From Typhlomys cinereus (Eukaryota > Chordata > Mammalia > Rodentia > Platacanthomyidae), in the NCBI GenBank assembly GCA_023101885.1, contig JALPQD010000414.1, forward strand, positions 1,740,776-1,804,775: DNA of 64,000 nucleotides, given 5' to 3'. The number at the start of each line of letters is the position of its first letter. Position 1 is the stretch's first letter. Under the pieces are notes generated by a model. It was not told the origin of the DNA and searched no databases. It saw nothing but the letters and a program-made list of their open reading frames with translations. The position numbers were made by a program, and so were the translations under genes. This document shows, piece after piece, positions 36,621 to 48,885 of this stretch.

Positions 36621-39288
36621 ATCTTTAACTTCTTTAAGAATCACCAGATGGCTCGCCAGAGTGGTTGTATGAGCCTGCATTCCCACCAGCAATGTAGGAG
36701 GGTTCCCCTCTCTCCACATCCTCTCCAGCATTTGGTGTTGTTTGTATTGTGGATTTTTGCCATCCTGACCGGGGTGAGATGATATCTCAGGGAAGTTTTG
36801 ATTTACATTTACCTGATGGCTAAGGGTGTGGAGCATTTTTTAAGATATTTATTAGACATTTTAATTTCATCCTTGGTAAAATTTCTTTTAAGTTCCAAGG
36901 CCCATTTTTTAATTGGCCCATTTGTCTTGGTATTTAGTTTTCTAAGTTCTTTGTGCACTCTGGATAATAGAGCTCTACCAGATATATGGTTAGTGAAGAT
37001 TTTCTCCCATTCTGTGGGTTGCCTTTGTGCTCGAGTTACAATCTCTTTATCTGAACAGAAGCTCTTTAATTTCATAAGATCCCATCTGTTGAGTATTGGT
37101 TGTATTGACTCTGCAATTGGATTTTTGATTAGGAAGTGCTGGCCTAGTCCAATCAGTTCCAGGGAGTTCCCTACCCTTTCAACTAAGGTTTTTATATTCT
37201 CTGGCCTTATATTGAGGTCCTTGATCCATTTGGAATTAATTCTTGTACATGGTTACAAGTACGGGTCCAGTTTTAATCTTCTGCATGTGGAAACCCAGTT
37301 TTGCCAGCACCATTTGTTGTTTATTTTAATATATTTTTAATTATTATTGCAGCTCATACAAACTTAATAGGTACACCAGTTCCCTCCCTCCCTCCTCCTC
37401 CCCCCAAACTCCCTGCTCCCCCTCCCCTCACCCCTCCCTCCCCATCCCCCCGTGCCTCCCTCCCCAATTCCCAGAGTCCTTTCTTGTGCATGCCTGACTC
37501 TCCTCTGGGCCCTACTCTCCGATGACATACAAGGACCCAGTGGCATTTCCCTGAACCCTTTCCTGTGGGCCCCTTAAGCATAGGAACACTACTGTGGCTG
37601 TCAATCCCTTACCTCCAAGGATCTTAGTGCCTTTAGCATATGGTAGACTTTGTGAGGTCAATAGTGTGTTGGACATTGCGCCGGGCATGCAAGGTCCTAT
37701 TATGATTGCTTCGGCCCTAACTTGTGTGGAGTATCTTGCAAATCATTGCTCCTCCCATCCTTTGGCTCTTACACTCTTACCGCCCCCTCTTCTGCAAATG
37801 TCCCTGAGCTTCAGGATAGGGAGAGATTAGTCTGGCCTAGTTCTAGGTGGTTGATAAAGAGTCTCTGAAGTTCTGGATAGTGGTTCGTTCATTTTCTTTT
37901 GCAGTTTTGTTGCTCCTGCAATGCCCTTCACTCCATCGTGATGGGCACTGTATGTCACCCCCTGGCCAGAGACAGAAAGCTGTTAAACTGGAGTCTTATT
38001 ATGAGAGCACATTCAAGGCTAGATGTAATACTTATACCCAAAAGTGGAACCGCAGTGTCATATGGCATTTGGCAATGGGAGGGGTCAATCACCCATTTAC
38101 AAAATGGTTACTTTTAATCTGCCGGACTATATGCCCTCCCCTTCTGGTGAGTTCATACCTCCTTAGTTGTAAATGATCAGGAACGAATGTCTGTGAACTT
38201 AACTAGGTGTCACATTACTTTCTTGCAGTCCTTGATGGAGGTCTATTTTCTCTACTGTAACATGGTCACTTCTCTCCTTGTGTCTGGTGTGGCCCTCCAA
38301 CCCCATCCCTCCTGTTCATAATCCTTGCAATTACTGTAGGTAATACATTGATTTACCTATGAGTGTCACAAGATGGGCTGATGGGTTTGCTATTAGGAGC
38401 CACCTATTAGGGAGTACATATGGCGCTTAATTTTCTGGGTCTGGGATACTTCACTTAATATAATTTTTTCTAATGACATCCATTTCCTGGCAAATTCCAG
38501 TAATTCATCATTTTTGATGGCTGAGTAGTACTCCATTGTATAGATGTACCACAGTTTCCTTATCCACTCGTCAACTGTTGGACATTTGGTTTGATTCCAT
38601 GTCTTTGCTATTGTAAACAGTGCTGCTATGAACATGGTCGTGCTTGTGCTATTGAGGTGAACCTCTGCTGTATGGGAGGTTATACCCAAAAGTGGAATCG
38701 CAGGGTCATATGGCATATCAATCTTTAATTTCTTTAAGAATCTCCAGACGGCTCACCAGAGTGGCTGTATGAGCCTGCACTCCCACCAACAATGTAGGAG
38801 AGTTCCCCTCTCTCCACATCCTCTCCAGCATTTGTTGTTGTTTGTGTTGTGGATTTTTGCCATCCTGACCGGGGTGAGATGATATCTCAGGGAAGTTTTG
38901 ATTTGCATTTCTCTGATGGCTAAAGAAGTGGAGCATTTTTTAAGATATTTGTTAGACATTTTAATTTCATCCCTGGTAAAATTTCTTTTAAGTTCCAGGG
39001 CCCATTTTTTAATTGGGCCATTGGTTTCCTTGATGTTTAGTTTTCTAAGTTCTTTGTACACTCTGGACAGTAGAGCTCTGTGAGATATGTGGTTAGTGAA
39101 GATTTTCTCCTATTCTGTGGGTTGCCTTTGAGCTGGTGTTACAATCTCTATCTGAACAGAAGCTCTTTAATTTCACAAGATCCCAGCTGTTGAGAGTTGG
39201 TAGCAGTGACTGTGCCATTGGATGTCTGTTTAGGAAATGTTGGCCTAGCTCAATCAGCTCGAGGGAGTTCCCTATCCTTTCAACTATG

Positions 39289-40908
39289 TTTTTTTGTTTT
39301 GTTTTGTTTTGTTGTTTGTTTGTTTTTTTTGTTTTTTTGTGTTTTTTTTGCTTGCTAAAAAGGGAGCCTGCTACTTTATTCCAGAATTCATTATAAATCA
39401 AGAATACATTCTCAATTAGAAGCTGCAATTTGGTTCCACCACATCCTGAATACTACAGTATAGTTTTCTCTGTTCTTTCATTTCCCATTCCCCTTCCTTT
39501 GTTGTATACAAAGTAACTTGTATGTGTGCTCAAGCGTATTATGCTTTTTAAAAAAAATTTCTAAATGGCAGTGTTATGTTTTGGTTGAAATCATATGGGG
39601 ATGGTATGGGGAAAGCACTGGGTCTGTGAAAATACCCCCCTGTCCATTAGTGCCCGCTCATTCAGCTCTTTTTTTTATTTTTTTATTTTAATAATACATT
39701 TTTTATTATTTCAGCTCATACAAACTTAATAGGTACACCAGTTCCCTCCCTCCCTCCTCCTCCCCCCCAACCCCCTGCTCCCCCTCCCCTCACTCCTCCC
39801 GCCCCATCCCCCCATGCCTCCCGCCCCGATTCCCAGAGTCCTTTCTTGTGCATGCCTGACTCTCCTCTGGGCCCTACTCTCCGATGACGTACAAGGACCC
39901 AGTGGCATTTCCCTGAACCCTTTCCTGTGTTCCCCTTAAGCATAGGAACACTACTGTGACTGTCAATCCCTTGCCTCCAAAGATCTTGGTGCCTTTAGCA
40001 TATGCTAGACTTTGTGAGGTCAATAGTGTGTTGGACATTGCGCCGGGCATGCAATGTCCAATTATGATTGCTTCGGCCCTAACTTGTGTGGAGTATCTTC
40101 CAAATCATTGCTCCTCCCATCCTTTGGCTCTTACACTCTTACCGCCCCCTCTTCCGCAAATGTCCCTGAGCTTCAGAATGGGGAGAGATTAGTCTGGCCT
40201 AGTTCTAGGTGGTTGATATAGAGTCTCTGAAGTTCTGGATAGTGGTTCATTGATTTTCTTTTGCAGTTTTGTTGCTCCTGTAATGCCCTTCACTCCATCG
40301 TGATGGGCACTGTATGTCACCCTCTGGCCAGAGACAAAAAGCTGTTAAACTGGAGTCTTATTATAAGAGCCCATTCAAGGTTAGATGCAATACTTGTACC
40401 CAAAAGTGGAATCGCAGGGTCATATGGCATTAGGCAATGGGAGGGGTCAATCACCCATTTGCAAAATGGTTACTTTTTAATCTGCCGGATTATATGCCCT
40501 CCCCTTCTGGTGAATTCATACCCCTTAGTTGTAAATGATCAGGAACGAATCGTGAACTTAACTAGGTGTCACATTACTTTCTTGCAGGCCTTGATGGGGG
40601 CCTATTTTCTCTACTGTAACATGGTCACTTCTCTCCTTGTGTCTGGTGTGGCCCTCCAACCCCATCCCTCCTGTTCATAATCCTTGCAATTACTGTAGGT
40701 AATACATTGATTTACCTATGAGTGTCTCAAGATGGGCTGGGTGGGTTTGGTATTAGGAGCCACCTATTATGGAGTACATATGGCGCTTAATTTTCTAGGT
40801 CTGGGATACTTCACTTAATATAATTTTTTCTAATGACATCCATTTCCTGGCAAATTCCAGTAATTCATCATTTTTGATGGCTGAGTAGTACTCCATTGTA
40901 TAGATGTA
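39289..40908 (-). mobile_element. L1 with 3' transduction (M), inserted in L
   Basis: Read on the minus strand: truncated L1 (40908-39711: ORF2 end, 3'UTR), its A-rich tail (39710-39669), about 319 bp of non-L1 DNA (39668-39350), a second A-rich tail (39349-39289). One short target duplication, tcaactatg at 39280-39288 and 40909-40917, flanks the whole unit. This is the structure expected when an L1 transcript reads through its own poly(A) site into downstream DNA. Confidence 0.75.
39350..39668 (-). other. transduced (or retrocopied) non-L1 segment with poly(A) signal
   Basis: Unique-looking sequence. On the minus strand it carries AATAAA (39380-39375) about 26 nt before the second A-tail, the normal spacing for a genuine cleavage site. 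It looks like gene 3'UTR sequence; I could not identify the source gene. Confidence 0.7.
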
Positions 40909-42219
40909 TCAACTATGGTTTTTATAGTCTCTGGCCTTATATCAAGGTCCTTGATCCATTTGGAATTGAGTCTTGTACATGGTGACAAGTATGGGTCCAG
41001 CTTTAATCTTCTACGTGTGGAGATCCAGTTTTGCCAGCACCATTTGTTGAAGATGCTGTTCATTTTCCACAGGATTTTTGGACCCCTTTGTGAAAGATCA
41101 AATAACTAGAATTGTGTGGGCTTATATCTGGGTCTACAATCCTTATCCATTGATCCATGTGTCTATTTTGGAGCCAGTACTAGGTTGGTTTTATTACTAT
41201 GGATTTGTAGTATACCTTAAGATTTGGTATGGTGATACCTCCAGAAGTGTTTTTTTTTAATAACATTTTTATTATTATTTCTGCTCATACAAACTTAATA
41301 GGTAGACCAGTTCCCTCCCCCCTCCTCCTCCCCCCGAACCCCCTGCTCCCCCTCCCTCCCTCCCCATCTCCCAGTACCTCCCCCCCCAATTCCCAGAGAG
41401 TCCTTTATTGTGTATGCCTAACTCTCCTCTTGGTCCTCCTTTCTGATGACGTGAAAGGACCCAGTGGCATTTCCCTGAACCCTTTCTCGTGTTCCCCTTA
41501 ACACTACTGTGGCCATCAATCCCTTGCCTCCAAGGATCTTGGTGCTTTTAGCCGATGTTAGACTTTGTGAGGTCAATAGTGTGACGGACATGGCGCAGGG
41601 CATGCAAAGTCCTATTATGATTGCTTCAGCCCTATCTAGTGTGGAGACTCTTCAAATCATTGCTCCCCCCATCCTTTTGCTCTTACAATCTTACGGCCCC
41701 CTCTTCCGCAGATGTCCCTGAGCTTCAGGATGGGGGGAGATTAGGCTGGCTTAGTTCTATGTGGGTGATATAGAGTCGCTGAAGTTCTGGATTGTGGTTT
41801 GTTGATTTTCTTTTGCAGTTTTGCTGCTCCTGCAATGCCCTTCACTCCATCGTGATGGGCACTGTATGTCTCCCCCTGGTCAGAGACAAAAAACTGTTAA
41901 ACTGGAGTCTTGTTATAATAGCACATCCATTTGCAAAATGATCTCTTTTCATCTGCCAGACTATATGCCCTCCCTTCTGGTGAGATCATACCCCCTCATT
42001 TGTACATGATCAGGAACGAACGTCTGTGAACTTAACCAGGTGTCACATTACTTACTTGCATTCTTTGGAGGTCGATTTTCTCTGCTGTAACATGGTCCCC
42101 TCTCTCCTTGTATCTGGTGAGGCTCTCCAACCCCATCCCTCCTGTTCACAATCCTTGCAATTACCGTATTACATAGATTTACCCTTGAGTGTCTCAATGT
42201 GGGCTGGGTGAGTTTGGTA

Positions 42220-45200
42220 CTAGGAGCCACCTATTAGGGAGTACATACGGCGCTTAATTTTCTGGGTCTGGGATACTTCACTTAATATAATTGTTTCTAA
42301 TGACATCCATTTCCCAGAAAACTCCAGTAATTCATCATTTTTGATGGCTGAGTAGTACTCCATTGTATAGATGTACCACAGTTTCCTTATCCACTCATCA
42401 ACTGTTGGACATTTAGGTTGATTCCATGACTTTGCTATTGTAAACAGTGCTGGTATGAACATAGTCGTGCTGGTGCTATCGAGGCGAACCTCTGCTGCAT
42501 GGGGGGTTATTCCCAAAAGTGGAATAGCAGGATCATATGGCATTTCAATCTTTAATTTCTTTAAGAATCTCCAGACAGCTCGCCAGAATGGCTGCATGAG
42601 TCTGCATTCCCACCAGCAATGTAGCAGGGTTCCCCTCTCTTCACATCCTCTCCAGCACTTGTTGTCGTTTGTATCGTGGATTTTTGCCATCCTGACTGGG
42701 GTGAGATGGTATCTCAGGGAAGTTTTTATTTGCATTTCCCTGATAGCTAAAGAAGTGGAGCATTTTTTAAGATATTTGTTAGACGTTTTAATTTCATCTC
42801 TCGTAAAATTTCTTTTAAGTTCCAGGGCCCATTTTTTTAATTGGGCCATTGGTTTCCTTGGTGTTTAATTTTCTAAGTTCTTTGTGCACTCTGGACAGTA
42901 GAGCTCTATCAGATATGTGGTTAGTGAAGATTTTCTCCCATTCTGTAGGTTGCCTTTGAGCTCGTGTGATAATCTCTTTATCTGAACAGAAGCTCTTTAA
43001 TTTCGCAAGATCCCAACTGTTGAGAGTTGGTAGCAGTGACTGTGCCATTGGATGTCTGTTTAGGAACTGTCGGCCTAGCCCAATCAGCTCGAGGGAGTTC
43101 CCTATCCGTTCTGTTATGATTTTTACAGTCTCTGGCCTGATATCAAGGTCCTTGATCCATTTGGAATTAAGTCTTGTACATGGTGAAAAGTACGGGTCCA
43201 GCTTTAATCTTCTGCATGTGGAGATCCAGTTTTGCCAGCACCATTTGTTGAAGATGCTGTTCTTTTTCCATTGGATTCTTTGGGCCCCTTTGTCAAAGAT
43301 CAAATTGCTGTAATTTTGTGGGCTTATATCTGGGTCCTCAACCTTTATCCATTGATCTGTGTGTCTATTTTGGAGCCAGTACCAGGCTGTTTTTACAACT
43401 ATGGATTTGTAGTATAGACTAAGATTCGGTATGGTAATACCTCCAGCAGTGTTTTTGTTACTCAGGATTGTCTTTGCTATCCTGGCTCTTTTGTGCCTCC
43501 ATATGAATTTTGAGATTAATTGGTCCACTTCTTTTAAGAATTGCTTTGGGATTTTAATTGGTATAGCATTGAATTTGTATATTGCCTTAGGTAGGATGGT
43601 CATTTTTAAGGTGTTGATTCTGCCAATCCAGGAGCATGGGAGGTATTTCCACCTTCTGATGTCTTCTGCAATTTCTTTCTTTAGGGTTTTAAAGTTTTCA
43701 TTGTAAAGGTCTTTTGCCTCCTTGGTTAGGTTTATACCAAGGTATTTCATTTTTTTAGGGGCTACAGTAAATGGGATTGTTTCTCTCAAGGCTTTTTCAC
43801 TTCTTTCATTCTGGGCATATAGGAAGGCCTCTGATTTTTGCACATTTATTTTGTACCCTGCCACCCTGCTGAACTTCTCAATTAGTTCCAGAGATTCCTG
43901 GTGGAATTTTTGGGATCCCTCAGGTATAAGATCATATTATCTGCAAATAGGGATAGCTTGACTTCTTCCTTGCTGATTTGAATCCCTTTTATGTCCCTTT
44001 CTTGTCTTATGGCTTCAGCTAAGACTTCAAGTACAATATTGAATAGAAGTGGTGAGAGTGGACAGCCTTGTCTAGTTCCAGATCGACGTGGGAATGCTTC
44101 CAGTTATTCCCCATTGAGCATAATCCTTGCTGTGGGCTTGTTGTATATAGCTTTTATTATATTGATAAAGGTTCCTTCCATTCCTACTGTCTCTAGCGTT
44201 TTGATCATAAAAGGCTGTTGGATCTTGTCAAAGGCTTTTTCTGCATCTATCGAGAGTATCATGTGGTCTTGGACTTTGGACTGGTTTACATGATGAATTA
44301 CATTTATTGATTTGCGTATGTTGAACCAACCTTGCATGCCGGGGATGAAGCCTACTTGGTCCCTGTGAATGATCTTTTTGATATGTTTTTGAATCCGATT
44401 TGCTAAGACTTTGTTGAGAATCTTTGCGTCTGTGTTCATCAGGGAGATCGGCCTATAGTTTTTTTTTTTTATTGAATCTTTATTAGGTTTTGGGATTAAG
44501 ACGATATTAGCTTCATAGAAGGAATTTGGTAGTGTTCCTTCCTTTGCTATTTGATGGGACAGTTTAAGGAGTATTGGTGTTATTGACTCCTTAAATGTCT
44601 GGTAAAATTCTGTGCTGAATCCATCTGGTCCAGGACATTTTTTGGTGGGAAGATTCGAGATTACCTCTTCAATTTCCTTATATGTTATAGGGCCATTTAA
44701 GTAATTCACAACATCCTGATCCAATTTAGGTAAGATGTGTTTACTTAGAAATTCATCCATCTCTTGTGTGTTGTCAAACTTCACTGAGTATAAGGTTTTG
44801 AAATATGATGTTATAATTCTCTGGATTTCTTGTTTATCAGTAGTGATTACCCCATGATCATTTCTAATTTTGTTAATTTGGGTTTTCTCTCTCTTGCTTT
44901 TGGTTAATTTAGCTAGGGGTGTATCTATCTTATTGATTTTTTCAAAGAACCAGATTTTTGACTGGTTGATTTTTTCTATCGTTTTCTTAGTCTCGATTTC
45001 AGATATTTCTCCCCTTATTTTGCTAATCTCCTCTCTTCTACTACTTTTGGGATCAGATTGCTCTAGTTTTTCTAAAGTTTTAAGCTGCATCGTTAAGTTA
45101 TTTATTTCTGATGTTTCCATTTTTTTGTTGTAGGCATTAAGAGCTATGAACTTACCTCTTAGAACAGCTTTCATTGTGTCCCAGAGATTTTGGTAAGTTG

Positions 45201-46044
45201 TATTTTTGTTATTGTTCACTTTCAGGAAATCTTGAATTTCTTTTTTAATTTTTTCCTGAATCCAGTTCTCATTCAGCATCATAGTGTTAAGTTTCCAGGA
45301 GTTAGTGTATTTTCTCTTGTTTGTTGTGTTGTGGATATCCAGCTTTAGGCCGTGGTGGTCTGATAGGGCACAGGTTAGAATTTCAACTTTTTTGTATATG
45401 TGTAGATTCATTTTGTGGCCCAATATGTGATCTATTTTGGAGAAAGTTCCGTGTGCTGCTGAGAAAAATGTGTATTCTTTTGTGCGTGGGTAAAAAGTTT
45501 GATAGAGATCTGTAAGGTCCATTTCTTTCAGGGTTTGATTAAGTTCCAAAGTGTCTCTGTTAAGCTTTTGACCTGTTGATCTATCCCATGTTGAGAGGAC
45601 AGTGTTGGAATCCCCAAGAATTATCGTTTGGGGGTTGATATCTTGGTCTAGGCGCTGTAGGGTTTTCTTAATGAATGTGGAGGGGCCCGTATTGGGTGCA
45701 TAAATTTTCAGGATTTTGAAGTCTTCCTGGTGAATTGTACCTGTGACTAAAATGTAGTATCCATCTGTGTCTCTTATGATTTTCTTTGGTTTGAAGTCCA
45801 CTTTGTCTGAAAGCATAATTGCTACCCCTGCCTGTGTCCTGGTTCCATTAGCTTGTAAGATTTTGGACCAGCGTTTCATTCTTAGGATGTGCCTATCTTT
45901 TGTGGTGAGATGAGTTTCCTGAAGGCAGCAGATTGTTGGATTGTGGTTTTTAATCCATGTTTGTAATCTATGTCTCTTAATCGGTGAGTTAATACCATTG
46001 ACATTTAATGTTATAATGGAGAAATTATTTTTAATTCTGGACAT
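42220..46044 (-). pseudogene. L1 N ORF2, inactivated
   Basis: Endonuclease and the first half of reverse transcriptase are open from 46044 to a TAA at 44104-44106, where K has a Gln codon. Downstream, the region 43865-43925 has lost bases relative to K (frameshift). The FADD box reads FADN (near 43936-43947). A T7 instead of T6 at about 42833-42840 gives a further frameshift between the frames 43864-42815 and 42849-42220. The C-terminal Cys/His motif is still present. The endonuclease motifs (QETH, SDHHGL) are intact but ILGDFN reads ILGDSN. Confidence 0.92.
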
Positions 46045-46101
46045 TTTTTATGTTTAGTAGATTTTGTAAGCATGTTGTTTGATATTTATGTTTCAGTGGT
46101 A

Positions 46102-47166
46102 TTATACTTCCCTTCTGCCCTCCTGGATACGCTTGTTCTTTTCTTCAAGCTTGAGTATCATTTCTAGCATTTTTTGAAGGCCTGGTTTGGTAGACATGTA
46201 TCCCTTCAAGTTGTCTTTGTGTTGGAAAACTTTTCTTTCTCCCTCAATCATGACAGATAGTTTTGCCGGGTATATCAATCTGGGTTGGCATTTTTGCTCA
46301 TTTAATACTTGAAGTATGTCTCTCCAAGCTCTTCTTGCTTTTACTGTTTCCATTGAGTAGTCATTTGTTATTCTAATAGGTTTACCTTTAAAAGTGACTT
46401 GCTTTTTTTCTCTTGAAGCTCTCAGCACCTTTTCTTTGTCTTGAATGTGGAGTGTTTTGACTATTATTTGCCGTGGCGATTTTCTATTTTGGTCGTATCT
46501 GTTTGGAGTGCGAAATGCCTCTTGTATTTGGATAAGCCTCTCATTCTTTAATTGTGGGAAGTTTTCATTTATGATGAATTGAAATATTTCCTCAGGTGTG
46601 GTATTTTGGGATTCTTGTTCTGGTATTCCATGAATGCGCATGTTAGGCTTCTTCAGGGTGTCCCATATCTCTTGAATGTTCCTCTCCAGTATCTTTTTGG
46701 CTTTAACAATCTCTTCCATTGAGCTGGTTAATTCTCCCACTTTGTCTTCAAGATCTGAAATTCTATTTTCTGCCTCATTTGTTCTGCTGATAAGACTCTC
46801 TGTGGAGTTTTGGGTTGAAGATAACTTGTCTTTTAGTTCAATTTTAAACTCTGCCTGAGACTGTTTTAATTGCTCCATACCTATTTTTGTTTCTTGAACT
46901 GTTTTTCTCAACTCCTCCAAGTGCCTGTTGTGTTCCTGTTACAAGTGGTGGATACGGTTGTTTAACTCTTCTCGGATTTCCTCTTTCATAGTATTAATCA
47001 TGGTAAGGATCATACTCTGAAAGTCCTTATGTTGGGTCTGGCTTTCATGGCTATTTTCTGTGGATTTGTTCTGGTCAGAATCCCTCATTATGGGATTGAT
47101 TCTTTCGGCAGGAGATTGGTCTTCTTGGGTTTTGTTTCTCGTGGATCTGCACTTTGACTTGTACAT
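46102..47166 (-). pseudogene. L1 N ORF1, one nonsense codon
   Basis: Starts [12 protein letters not shown] at 47166 and is open to a TAA at 46939-46941 (about residue 75). It then continues in frame to 46102 with the coiled coil, RRM-like and C-terminal domains of K preserved. A single nonsense change in the coiled-coil start is the main visible lesion. Confidence 0.9.
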
Positions 47167-47182
47167 TGTTGTTTTGTTTTTT

Positions 47183-47486
47183 TTTTAAATTTTTTTATTA
47201 TTATTATTTACTCAACTGTGCGCATGTGCGTGTGTATGTGTGTGCGTGTGTGTATGTCGGTGTGTGTGTGTGTCTGTGTATGTGTAGAACCACGGACGAA
47301 TTCGCGAACCACCATGGACGCCTCCACCTCCTTCTTCCCCGGGATTCACAGGCTCCGCCCTACCAGGACCAGAAGCACAGGCGGCCCCCGCTTCCGCCTG
47401 GCATCTATATGTGGGATCTGGGATCTGAACTCAGGACCTTCTGCCTGCAAGGCGGAGGCTTAACCCCTGAGCCACCTCTCCAGCCC
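47183..47486 (-). mobile_element. full-length long SINE in the 5'UTR of L1 N
   Basis: Complete copy: tail side with (ATT)n and (TG)n, body, and tRNA-like head ending gccacctctccagccc on +. Target duplication tgttgttttgtttttt at 47167-47182 and 47487-47502. It sits only 17 bp upstream of the ORF1 start of N. Confidence 0.93.
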
Positions 47487-47502
47487 TGTTGTTTTGTTTT
47501 TT

Positions 47503-48330
47503 AGGACCTTTCAGTTTCTGTTTTTCACTGAATCCACGTAGTTAGTATTGTTACACTTGCCAGTTATTACTAGTGCTTGCCTTGGATTGGGTATGTTTGT
47601 GTATTGTTATTGTTATATCCTAGATGAGGCTACTAGGCTGTTAGTACTTCAGTTAAGTCAGGTTACGTTACCAGGGGGTGAATATTAGTTTGGTAGTGCA
47701 CTTTTATGATTTAGTTTCTTGGTGAAATGTGGGGGTGAGTGGTGTACTCCCTGGAGTTGTATGTTGTGGGGTGGCTGTATGAGAAAGTTGATCTACAGCA
47801 TTGATACTTTAAAGGATCAGTAAGGTGAAAAGAAAAAGTTTACTTATCTTTGGGCTGGATGAGAAGAAACTCGCCCACGTGATATACTGATTGTAGTGGA
47901 GTCCAGATGTATGGCCTGTGCTCCCTTTGTTCCTTAGAATTTTGCTTGAGTTTCCTTTGGGCTCTATTGAATTCTGAGTAGCAGTGTGTCTTCCGTGGAC
48001 CACGTGCGTAGGTCCCCAGTGGGCCAGAAGGCAGAGGGTCTGATGTTGATGGCAGAGTTCTTCACCTGCGATCTGGGAATGTGGGCGCGGAAAGGGGCGG
48101 GGCCCGGGGCAAAGCCGGCTACGCAGCGGGGGGCTGCTGGCCGGGCGGCTCCTGGGTGGGGGGCGGGGCTGGGCTGGGCTCTTTCGCTCCTTGGCTCAAT
48201 GGCAGAATTCTTCACCTGGGATCCAGGGGGGTGGCTAGGCGCACGGGGCGGGAGGGTGGGAGGGGCTTGGGTCCGGGGCGGGGCCCAGGCTAAGCAGGAG
48301 TGGGGCTCCTGGGTGGGTGGGGGCTGGGCT

Positions 48331-48370
<40 letters not shown>

Positions 48371-48514
48371 ACCTTGGGCAGGGGCGGAGCCGCGCAGCGG
48401 AGGGGGCTGGGGTCGCGGGGCCGGGGGGGGGGGGGGGGGGGCGCAGGCCAAGCCACAGTCGGCCTGGGTGCTCGCCGCTGGGTGAGGCTCCGGGGTGGGT
48501 GGGGGCTGGGCTGG

Positions 48515-48546
<32 letters not shown>

Positions 48547-48874
48547 ACTCACTCACCTTGGGCGAGGGCGGGGCGGCACGGCGGAGGGGGCTGGGGTCGT
48601 CCAGGCGGGGGGGGGGGGGGGGGGGGGGGGGGCGCAGGCCAAGCCGCAGTCGGCCTGGGTGCTCCCCGCTGGGACGCGTGAGGCTCCGGGGTGGGTGGGG
48701 GCTGGGCTGGTCTCTCTCTCTCTCTCTCTCTCACTCACCTTGGGCGGGGGCGGGGTGGCGCAGCGGAGGGGGCTGGGGTCCTCTGGGCCGGGGGGCGCAG
48801 GCCAAGCCCCAGTCAGCCTGGGTGCTCGCCTCTGGGACGTGTGGGGCTCCGGGGTGGGTGGGGGCTGGGCTCCC
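47503..48874 (-). promoter_or_regulatory. L1 N 5'UTR with five promoter monomers, (TC)n and long G runs
   Basis: From 48064 to 48874 five units start with cacctg or caccttggg (about 48064, 48214, 48370, 48555, 48737), giving spacings of about 150-185 bp. The inner units end in (TC)n blocks (48336-48364, 48516-48540, 48711-48731) and contain G19 (48423-48441) and G26 (48607-48632). Part of the first unit matches the K monomer (caaagccggc, ggccgggcggctc). The later units look like an expanded, altered version. Confidence 0.85.
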
Positions 48875-48885
48875 GAAGTGTTTTT

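Larger units (their letters stand above)
37320..41024 (-). mobile_element. 5'-truncated L1 (L) inserted in J
   Basis: The 3' end at 37320 has an A-tail and the gctcatacaaacttaatagg signature. The 3'UTR and ORF2 C-terminal part follow (frames at 38716-38393 and 39061-38753). After an interruption by M it resumes at 40909 and merges with J around 41025-41049. A 25-bp stretch is identical at 37295-37319 and 41025-41049. The sequence resembles K and N more than J. The 5' end falls at the same L1 position as the insertion site in J; see findings. Confidence 0.8.
41255..48874 (-). mobile_element. near-complete, inactivated L1 (N) inserted in J
   Basis: Target duplication gaagtgttttt at 41244-41254 and 48875-48885. 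Complete order of 3'UTR, ORF2, ORF1 and a long 5'UTR (7.6 kb including a 304-bp SINE). Very similar to K, but ORF1 has a stop (46939-46941), and ORF2 has a stop (44104-44106), at least two frameshifts and a changed catalytic motif. Confidence 0.93.

Noticed and set aside
48064..48874. CRISPR-like repeat array
   Set aside because: Units are contiguous L1 promoter monomers with no spacer structure, in a mammalian genome.
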